A stretch of DNA of 5,198 nucleotides, from the NCBI GenBank assembly GCA_949286775.1, contig CASEDW010000003.1, positions 1 through 5,198 of the forward strand. The letters are read 5' to 3'. A program made the position numbers and the translations under genes. The notes below the pieces were generated by a model. It made no database searches, was not told where the DNA came from, and saw only the letters and a list, made by a program, of their open reading frames with translations. Of the stretch, positions 1-4,727 are shown in pieces. The first letter of the stretch is position 1. Each line of letters begins with the position of its first letter. Source of the DNA: an uncultured Eubacteriales bacterium. GTDB lineage: Bacteria > Bacillota > Clostridia > Lachnospirales > Lachnospiraceae.

Positions 1-829
1 CTATGTGGATGGCATGAGTGATAAGTTCGTCTACACCCTGATTTTTCGCTGCCGAAATAGCGACTACCGGGACGCCCAAAAGTGATTCCATAGCGTTTAT
101 ATCAACTGATCCGCCGTTTCCGGTCAGCTCGTCCATCATATTCAGCGCGACAACCATAGGCCTGTCCATTTCAAGAAGCTGCATGGTCAGATATAAGTTT
201 CTCTCAATATTTGTGACGTCTACGATATTTATAATCGCGTCAGGTTTTTCATTGAGTACAAAATTTCTTGAAACGATCTCTTCAGCAGTATACGGCGACA
301 TAGAATATATGCCGGGAAGATCAGTGACTTTTGTGTTCGGATAGCCTATGATAGCGCCGTCTTTTCTGTCAACGGTAACGCCCGGAAAATTTCCTACATG
401 CTGATTTGACCCTGTTATTTTATTGAATAGCGTAGTTTTACCGCAGTTCTGATTTCCAACAAGAGCAAAAGTAAGCACATGATCAGGAGGAAATGCTTTC
501 ACGGTGCTTTTTTCGTGATGTATTCCCGGCTCGCCAAGGGCGGGATGTAATGATTTTGTTCTGTATGACTTTCTTTTATCATCGCTGCTTTTTAAATCCT
601 TCGGATCTATTAATGATACGTCGATTTTTTCGGCTTCAGAAAGCCTGAGAGTAAGGTTGTATCCGTGAATATTGATCTCCATCGGATCTCCTAAAGGAGC
701 GAACTTTACAACTTTGAGTTCAGCGTTCGGTATTACTCCCATGTCAAGAAAATGCTGTCTTAATGCGCCTTCGCCGGATACTTTGTCGACCCGGGCGCAT
801 TGTCCGATTGATAATTTATTTAACTTCAT
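1..829 (-). CDS. feoB: FeoA-FeoB fusion ferrous iron transporter (N-terminal 276 codons, partial)
   Basis: This is the start of a ferrous iron uptake protein of the cytoplasmic membrane, with an accessory FeoA domain fused ahead of the FeoB GTPase. Residues 1-73 match FeoA, an SH3-like domain, with GEGALRQHFLDMG at 19-31 and APLGDP at 44-49. A polar linker follows (about 74-115), then the FeoB G domain. Its G1 P-loop is GNQNCGKTT at 125-133, with Gln where many FeoB proteins have Pro. The G2 Thr lies in PGVTVD (149-154), G3 is DLPG (170-173), G4 is NMMD (230-233) and G5 is around ISAAKNQG (258-265). The ATG at 829 is preceded by a purine-rich AAGAGGG (834-840) ending four bases before the start codon. 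The frame stays open to the window edge, so the rest of the G domain, the GDI helices and the membrane pore lie outside. FeoA-FeoB fusions are known in Clostridia. It is transcribed away from the pilus genes. Confidence 0.95.
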   Translation of the reverse strand, partial: MKLNKLSIGQCARVDKVSGEGALRQHFLDMGVIPNAELKVVKFAPLGDPMEINIHGYNLTLRLSEAEKIDVSLIDPKDLKSSDDKRKSYRTKSLHPALGEPGIHHEKSTVKAFPPDHVLTFALVGNQNCGKTTLFNKITGSNQHVGNFPGVTVDRKDGAIIGYPNTKVTDLPGIYSMSPYTAEEIVSRNFVLNEKPDAIINIVDVTNIERNLYLTMQLLEMDRPMVVALNMMDELTGNGGSVDINAMESLLGVPVVAISAAKNQGVDELITHAIHI

Positions 830-857
830 GATGCCCTCTTTTTAATAAAAATGTTTT

Positions 858-901
858 CTAACCTTGAAGTTTCCAGTTAGCATATTACATTAATGGTTAG
901 C
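858..901. promoter_or_regulatory. Repeated GTTAG half-sites over the feo promoter (candidate metal-repressor operator)
   Basis: GTTAGC occurs at 876-881 and again at 896-901, exactly 20 bases apart, about two helical turns. CTAACC, the inverse of the GGTTAG at 895-900, lies at 858-863. One copy abuts the proposed -10 box and another lies inside the promoter spacer. GGTTAGC resembles half of the DtxR/IdeR-type operator, a family that represses iron uptake genes when iron is plentiful, but the second half of that consensus is poorly matched. The repeats are visible; the regulator is an inference. Confidence 0.3.
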
Positions 902-910
902 TCATGGCAA
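882..910 (-). promoter_or_regulatory. Candidate promoter of the feoAB fusion gene
   Basis: Read on the minus strand, TTGCCA (905-910, five of six to the -35 consensus) is followed after 17 bases by TAATAT (882-887, four of six to the -10 consensus). This would start transcription near 875 and give a leader of about 46 bases before the ATG at 829. It is a pattern match only. The spacing is ideal and the site lies correctly between the gene and the divergent operon. Confidence 0.45.
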
Positions 911-927
911 TCGGTTTGTACCATGAG
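901..927. repeat. Inverted repeat CTCATGG/CCATGAG at the feo -35 region
   Basis: CTCATGG (901-907) is perfectly complementary to CCATGAG (921-927). The inner CAA (908-910) can also pair with TTG (916-918), leaving a two-base bulge and a five-base loop. No T-run follows on either strand, so it does not look like an intrinsic terminator. It overlaps the proposed feo -35 box and could be a protein-binding site. Confidence 0.4.
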
Positions 928-934
928 AAGATGA

Positions 935-950
935 ATATTTTTAAAAATAT
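935..950. repeat. Perfect 16-bp AT palindrome midway between the divergent promoters
   Basis: ATATTTTTAAAAATAT is a perfect palindrome without a spacer, lying between the proposed feo promoter and the proposed pilus promoter. The A/T runs may give a curved or easily melted segment, or a dyad for a regulator. All bases are A or T, so chance symmetry is more likely here than in a mixed sequence. Confidence 0.35.
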
Positions 951-962
951 CAACAATGAGTA

Positions 963-991
963 TTGATTATATCATATAAGCGTGATATAGT
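963..991 (+). promoter_or_regulatory. Candidate extended -10 promoter of the sortase-pilin operon
   Basis: TTGATT (963-968, four of six to TTGACA) is separated by 17 bases from TATAGT (986-991, five of six to TATAAT). The -10 box carries a TGa extension at 983-985. Transcription would begin near 998, giving a leader of about 180 bases before the first sortase. It is the best plus-strand match I could find in the gap between the divergent genes. Confidence 0.5.
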
Positions 992-1000
992 TTCTATATC
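967..1000. promoter_or_regulatory. Two adjacent palindromes over the pilus promoter (candidate operator)
   Basis: TTATATCATATAA (967-979) is a perfect 6-1-6 dyad inside the promoter spacer. GATATAGTTTCTATATC (984-1000) is a perfect 7-3-7 dyad covering the -10 box and the likely start point. Their centres are 19 bases apart, nearly two helical turns, so dimers could bind on the same face of the DNA. Such placement is typical of repressor sites. The symmetry is directly visible; the binding protein is unknown and no regulator gene is in the window. Confidence 0.4.
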
Positions 1001-1006
1001 TTAACT

Positions 1007-1051
1007 CTTATCTTTAATATAAACATACTTATCTTATATTTCTGATTATCT
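1007..1051 (+). repeat. TTATCT direct repeats in the pilus operon leader
   Basis: CTTATCTT occurs at 1007-1014 and 1028-1035, exactly 21 bases apart, and a third core TTATCT lies at 1046-1051. The surrounding strand is pyrimidine-rich. The repeats lie downstream of the proposed promoter, so they could be regulator sites for that promoter, or upstream sites for a second promoter that I could not identify. The low complexity of the region limits confidence. Confidence 0.3.
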
Positions 1052-1130
1052 AATTTCAACAGATTTCCTGAAAAAATTTTTCCGAATTTGATATTTCAAT
1101 TTACAGAGCAGCAGTATTTTGCGTCCAAAG

Positions 1131-1163
1131 AAAGGAGGCGGTCTGAAAAAAGTAATGATTTAA
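1131..1163 (+). other. Shine-Dalgarno site with a six-codon leader frame, possible leader peptide or gene remnant
   Basis: A near-perfect ribosome site, AAAGGAGG (1131-1138), is followed four bases later by CTG, two Lys codons, Val, Met, Ile and a TAA stop (1143-1163). The encoded stub (start)-K-K-V-M-I looks like the beginning of a signal peptide cut short. Its stop codon touches the ribosome site of the first sortase (from 1163), an arrangement that would permit translational coupling. CTG is a rare start codon, so this may instead be a spare ribosome site or the decayed start of a lost gene. Confidence 0.3.
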
Positions 1164-1171
1164 GAAGGAGG
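1163..1171 (+). promoter_or_regulatory. Ribosome binding site that fixes a TTG start for the first sortase
   Basis: AGAAGGAGG (1163-1171) matches the anti-Shine-Dalgarno sequence well and ends seven bases before the TTG at 1179. No ATG or GTG lies in frame at a usable distance, and the TTG start gives a protein that begins directly with a Lys/Arg-flanked membrane helix, as expected for a sortase. Confidence 0.8.
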
Positions 1172-1178
1172 ATTCATA

Positions 1179-2210
1179 TTGAAAGGCAAGGTTCGAGTAA
1201 TAATCGGGTTTTTCATATGTGTTATCGGCGCATTGATATTTCTCTATCCGACATTCAGGGAGTTAAAGACACAAAGCGAGGTAGACGGCATTATCAGCCG
1301 GTTTAAAGAAACATATGAAGAAAGTGAAAACAACAAAAGCAGCGAAAAAGATGCAAAGGACAGCGAAGATCAGATTGTTGAGGATGGCTTAGAAAACGCT
1401 TCAAAGGACAGCTCAGAAAAGAGTTCAGACAGGCTGTATGACGGATTATATGAAGAAATGTTCAAGTATAATTCGGATCTGTTCATAAACGGACAGCAGC
1501 TTTCCGACGCTTTCAGTTATGAGTATGTTCCTATTGATCTTGCGTCTTTTGATCCGAATTCAGCCATCGGTTACATAGAGATCCCATCTATAGGATGCTC
1601 TCTGCCTTTATTTTTAGGCGCTTCAGAAGAACATCTGTCAAGGGGAGCTGCCGTGATGGGAAATACGTCAATGCCGGTTGGCGGCGAAAATGCCAACTGC
1701 GTTATCGCGGGTCACAGGGGATATCTCGGAAGCGCATATTTCAGGAATATCAATCAGATATCTGAGGGCGACCGGATTTTTATAACTAACCCGTGGGAGA
1801 CGCTTGTGTATGAAGCCGTTTCAATGGAAGTTATAACGCCCGTAGACGCGGAGCCGCTTTTGATACGTGAAGGCGAGGATATTGTGACTATTGTGTCGTG
1901 TCATCCCTACATGATAGGTGGCGGGCCTGACAGGATAGTGGTTCAGTGCAGACGTGTAGGAAGTCTTTCAAACAGTGAACCGGCTGAAAATGAGAACGCG
2001 GTTTACGAAAGTACATCCGTTACCGATATGACGGACACAGAAGAGAATCCGGCAAAAGAAGATACGGGAACATATTTTAAGGTATCTGATACAAACGATG
2101 ATGAAGTTTTAATGTTCGCGGAATCGTTGCTTCGGAAAATTCTTCCGGCGTTTTTGATCTTTGCCGCAATATTAATCCTTATAAAAAACAGAAAAAATAA
2201 AACAAAGTAA
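1179..2210 (+). CDS. Class C-like (pilin-type) sortase with two membrane anchors
   Basis: This is a cysteine transpeptidase on the outer face of the cytoplasmic membrane that cleaves LPXTG-type sorting signals and links pilin subunits. Residues 4-26 form an N-terminal membrane helix. Residues 45-90 are a highly charged Glu/Lys/Ser linker. The catalytic barrel begins at GYIEIPSIG (131-139). The triad is visible: His179 in AGHRGY, Cys241 in IVSCHPY and Arg252 in DRIVV. A second acidic linker (262-310) leads to a C-terminal helix (about 322-335) and a Lys/Arg-rich end, an arrangement typical of class C. At 343 residues it is longer than most class C enzymes because of the two linkers. Oddities are D110-A111-F112 where the lid Asp-Pro-aromatic motif is expected, SC instead of TC before the active site, and 11 residues rather than about nine between Cys and Arg, with three glycines. 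It is 26 bases from the pilin and probably co-transcribed with it. Sortase identity is secure; the exact subclass is less so. Confidence 0.93.
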   Translation: MKGKVRVIIGFFICVIGALIFLYPTFRELKTQSEVDGIISRFKETYEESENNKSSEKDAKDSEDQIVEDGLENASKDSSEKSSDRLYDGLYEEMFKYNSDLFINGQQLSDAFSYEYVPIDLASFDPNSAIGYIEIPSIGCSLPLFLGASEEHLSRGAAVMGNTSMPVGGENANCVIAGHRGYLGSAYFRNINQISEGDRIFITNPWETLVYEAVSMEVITPVDAEPLLIREGEDIVTIVSCHPYMIGGGPDRIVVQCRRVGSLSNSEPAENENAVYESTSVTDMTDTEENPAKEDTGTYFKVSDTNDDEVLMFAESLLRKILPAFLIFAAILILIKNRKNKTK

Positions 2211-2222
2211 AACAGGTAGTAC

Positions 2223-2229
2223 AAAGGAG
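2223..2229 (+). promoter_or_regulatory. Strong ribosome binding site of the pilin
   Basis: AAAGGAG ends seven bases before the ATG at 2237, an ideal spacing. It is the only one of the three pilus genes here with both an ATG and a well-placed Shine-Dalgarno site, which suits a highly expressed structural subunit. Confidence 0.75.
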
Positions 2230-2236
2230 ATAATTA

Positions 2237-4702
2237 ATGAGATCTAAAAAAGCATTACAGAAATTTATGATCCTTATGCTTACGGGAGCAATGTCTGTAT
2301 CAGCATTTTCGCTTCCGGTAATGGCTGAAACATCAACAGAAAAAGCAACAAATAACACAGGCGTAAACGACGCTCTTGACGCTTCTGACATTATTGATAA
2401 ATCAAGAAAAGGAAGTATCGAGATCTATAAATACGACCAGACAAGCGCGAAAAATGACGGCGTATGGGCTGATAACGGCGACGGCACAGTTACCATCACA
2501 TCAGAAGACGGACAGTCATATACTGTTGAATCAACAGGAGAGAGAAACACAACAGCCCAGAACGCATTGTCCGACTATGCGATAAAAGGCGTTGAGTTCT
2601 CTTACGTATATCTTGGCAAAGTGGAACAGTATAGCTATTCAAACGGCGGTCAGACAAAGGTAAATGTTGTCTATGAGATCGATCAGGATCTTGCGGATAT
2701 TTTAAGCCTTAAAGCTGAAGACGCGTATGTTATGACCGCCGAAGGAGTCGCTTTTAAGTGCGATTCCGGAAAACTTCATTATGACAGCACGCAGTTAAAT
2801 AACGCTCTTTCAGCACTTATGAGCAGCGGCGATACGGCGGCAAAAAATGAACTCGAAAGATATGCCGAAAGCAAGGTAACAGGCAGATTTGCTGATACAG
2901 ACGCTGACGGATATACACATGTTGAAAATCTCGATCTTGGATTATATCTGATAGTTGAGACGGAAGTTCCAGAAGAAGTAACCGTTACGGCAACACCGTG
3001 GTTTGTTTCGCTCCCGTTTACAAATATCAGTGATTCAGAACAGACTGCTCAGGATGAGGATACAAACACATCAGGCGAGCAGTGGCTCTATGATGCCGTA
3101 TGCTACCCGAAAAATCAGACGGGCAACCCGACCCTTGACAAGATGGTAAGAAACGCCTACGGAACGATCAATACAACGGAAGGAATTTCAAGCTACAACA
3201 CGGATTATGTCGTTTCGACATATGACGCTCCTGTGGGAGCCGCGGATGCAGAAGCCCTTGTAAATTCAAGAAATACCGATGAAGGAACGCATGAATATAA
3301 GTTCGGCGATACCACAACGGCCTCTGAAGGAGACATCCTTGATTACGTTGTAATGTCAAAACTTCCGACTATCACAAGCGAGTCTACATATCTTACTCAG
3401 TATACCTTTGTAGATAAACTTTCAAAAGGCCTTACTTACAATAAGGATGCGAGGGTAGCGATCTATAACAACGAGGAAGACGCTAAACTTAATAATATCA
3501 CAAACGCCATTGTGGCTATGGATCTTGATTCAGCTCAGACTACGGTAGGAAACAACGACCAGTCATTTGAAGAAGGAAAACCTAACACCACATGGCTCTA
3601 CAGCCAGAATTACGTAAACTTAAACGTATCTGACGGGGAGACAGACCTTACAAACGGTGAAACAACCCTTACGGTATCATTTACCGAAGACGGACTTAAA
3701 ATGATAAATGAAGGACGCGCCCAGTCGGCTGACGTAAAAGACTACGGCGATAACGCCTATACGGATGAAGAAGGAGAGGTTGTCCTTAATGAAGAGGGCT
3801 TCAGCGACTACTACATTGTAATTTATTACACCGTGACAGTAAACTCAGACGCACAGGTAGTTCTTGGCGATGACGGAAATCCGAACGATGTAAACCTCAC
3901 ATGGGAAAGAACGAGTGAAAATTATACAAATACTATTGAAGATCGCTGTTACGTATACTCATACGGAATCGACCTCAATAAATATTTCTCGGACCAGGAG
4001 GGCGATTACTCAAAGGTTCAGTTCCTTCTTTACAACGTAACGGACGGATATTATGTGGTAGCCGATACTGTAGATGATACTGAAGGCGAGAACATCTATT
4101 ACGTCGGTGGAACGGGAGATATCGCCGATACTGAAATAGGAAAAACTGTGGACAGAGAAAACGCGACGGTATTTACGCCTAACAAAGACGGTAAGATCTT
4201 CGTACACGGTATTGAAGCTGATACATACGAACTTATTGAGATCGCTACAGATGACGGTTATAAGCTCCTTGACGGACCTGTAACTATCAATATCGTTCCG
4301 GCAACAAGAGAAATCATACCGTCAGCGGCGGGTTATGTGGGAAACGATGCTGCCGCAGACGCTCATGTACATGAAGAAGCATGTTATGACGAGAACGGTT
4401 ATCTTATCTGCGGACATGCGGCTGATGAGGACGCAAACGGACGTACTATCGGTAAAACAGCAATGTATGTAGGAGCTGTTGAATCGGCAACAGCAACTGT
4501 TGACGACGTTAATACTGCATTAGGCAGCTATGAGGATTCGGCGAACGCTCTTGTAGGCGTTGAAGTGACAAATACCGAAACATTCCTGTTCCCTCCTACA
4601 GGTGGTTACGGAACAATCATCTTCACTCTTGCAGGCTGCGGAGCTGCGTTTGCAGGCATTATGATTATGACGAGAAAGAAGAAAGATGCTGAACAGCAGT
4701 AA
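2237..4702 (+). CDS. LPXTG-type sortase-assembled pilin (probable backbone subunit) with Cna-B domains
   Basis: This is a secreted structural pilin polymerised and wall-anchored by sortases. Residues 1-30 are a Sec signal peptide, with likely cleavage after VMA. Domain 1 (about 57-265) starts IEIYKYD, with K65 as candidate isopeptide lysine, and carries a Cna-type E-box (YLIVETEVP, E241). The pilin motif follows: W283, V288, then Y290-P291-K292-N293, K292 being the expected nucleophile for polymerisation. Domain 2 (about 294-570) has PTLDKMV, with candidate lysine K302, and a possible partner N553. Domain 3 starts GIDLNKY (K582) and has a second E-box (Y664, L666, E668, G674-Y675). Its last strand is probably VEVTNTE (775-781, N779). 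Between them lies an inserted stretch with H710, H712, C716, C725 and H727. The sorting signal is FPPTG (785-789), a hydrophobic helix and RKKK. At 821 residues it is large for a major pilin. The pilin motif argues for a backbone role, but a tip or accessory role is not excluded. The isopeptide pairs are inferred, not modelled. Confidence 0.93.
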   Translation: MRSKKALQKFMILMLTGAMSVSAFSLPVMAETSTEKATNNTGVNDALDASDIIDKSRKGSIEIYKYDQTSAKNDGVWADNGDGTVTITSEDGQSYTVESTGERNTTAQNALSDYAIKGVEFSYVYLGKVEQYSYSNGGQTKVNVVYEIDQDLADILSLKAEDAYVMTAEGVAFKCDSGKLHYDSTQLNNALSALMSSGDTAAKNELERYAESKVTGRFADTDADGYTHVENLDLGLYLIVETEVPEEVTVTATPWFVSLPFTNISDSEQTAQDEDTNTSGEQWLYDAVCYPKNQTGNPTLDKMVRNAYGTINTTEGISSYNTDYVVSTYDAPVGAADAEALVNSRNTDEGTHEYKFGDTTTASEGDILDYVVMSKLPTITSESTYLTQYTFVDKLSKGLTYNKDARVAIYNNEEDAKLNNITNAIVAMDLDSAQTTVGNNDQSFEEGKPNTTWLYSQNYVNLNVSDGETDLTNGETTLTVSFTEDGLKMINEGRAQSADVKDYGDNAYTDEEGEVVLNEEGFSDYYIVIYYTVTVNSDAQVVLGDDGNPNDVNLTWERTSENYTNTIEDRCYVYSYGIDLNKYFSDQEGDYSKVQFLLYNVTDGYYVVADTVDDTEGENIYYVGGTGDIADTEIGKTVDRENATVFTPNKDGKIFVHGIEADTYELIEIATDDGYKLLDGPVTINIVPATREIIPSAAGYVGNDAAADAHVHEEACYDENGYLICGHAADEDANGRTIGKTAMYVGAVESATATVDDVNTALGSYEDSANALVGVEVTNTETFLFPPTGGYGTIIFTLAGCGAAFAGIMIMTRKKKDAEQQ
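3083..3115 (+). other. Pilin motif (WLxDAxxYPKN) in the pilin gene
   Basis: Codons 283-293 encode a motif ending in YPKN, matching the WxxxVxVYPKN pilin motif of Spa-type backbone subunits. The lysine (K292) is the residue to which pilin sortases join the Thr of the next subunit. A cysteine, C289, takes the place of the usual residue just before the Tyr. Confidence 0.85.
4364..4417 (+). other. His/Cys cluster (HxHx3Cx8CxH) in the last pilin domain
   Basis: Codons 710-727 encode H710-x-H712, C716-Y717, L723-x-C725 and H727. I recognise this pattern from surface proteins of Clostridia, where similar H-x-H-x3-C...C modules occur, often several times per protein; here there is one copy. It could bind a metal such as zinc or form a disulphide. 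Which of these applies cannot be seen from sequence. It falls between the second E-box and the final strand of the last domain. Confidence 0.7.
4589..4603 (+). other. Sortase recognition pentapeptide FPPTG
   Basis: Codons 785-789 encode F-P-P-T-G followed by another Gly. After this come a hydrophobic helix (about 793-811) and an Arg/Lys tail, the standard cell wall sorting arrangement. Phe replaces the usual Leu at the first position. Cleavage would be expected between T788 and G789. Confidence 0.9.
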
Positions 4703-4704
4703 AG

Positions 4705-4727
4705 AAAGGTAACTTATAAAAGGTGAC
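4705..4727 (+). promoter_or_regulatory. Duplicated AAAGGTRAC around the GTG start of the second sortase
   Basis: AAAGGTAAC (4705-4713) is repeated as AAAGGTGAC (4719-4727), and the second copy contains the GTG start codon at 4723. The in-frame TAA at 4717-4719 excludes an earlier start. The only ribosome-site-like purine run (GAAAGG, 4704-4709) ends 13 bases from the GTG, longer than optimal. Translation is therefore probably weak or coupled to the pilin, which stops 20 bases upstream. Confidence 0.5.

Noticed and set aside
1070..1082. GAAAAAATTTTTC dyad as a possible terminator
   Set aside because: The stem is pure A/T apart from one pair and has no loop, and there is no upstream plus-strand gene to terminate.
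1088..1120. Second plus-strand promoter (TTGATA and TATTTT)
   Set aside because: The spacing is 21 bases, too long, and no better -10 box occurs at 16-18 bases.
125..1178. Mobile element, CRISPR array, tRNA or riboswitch in or near the intergenic region
   Set aside because: No transposase-like frame, regular spacer-repeat pattern, cloverleaf or conserved riboswitch core was recognised; the repeats present are short and AT-rich.
1088..1306. 72-residue open frame on the plus strand overlapping the start of the first sortase
   Set aside because: No ribosome site before its TTG; most of it is out of frame with the clearly real sortase, and the peptide is Arg-rich with no recognisable fold.
2003..2391. 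Two hydrophobic minus-strand open frames opposite the sortase C-terminus and pilin signal peptide
   Set aside because: Their Phe/Leu/Ile-rich sequences are the reverse complement of Lys/Glu-rich and membrane-helix codons; no start signals support them.
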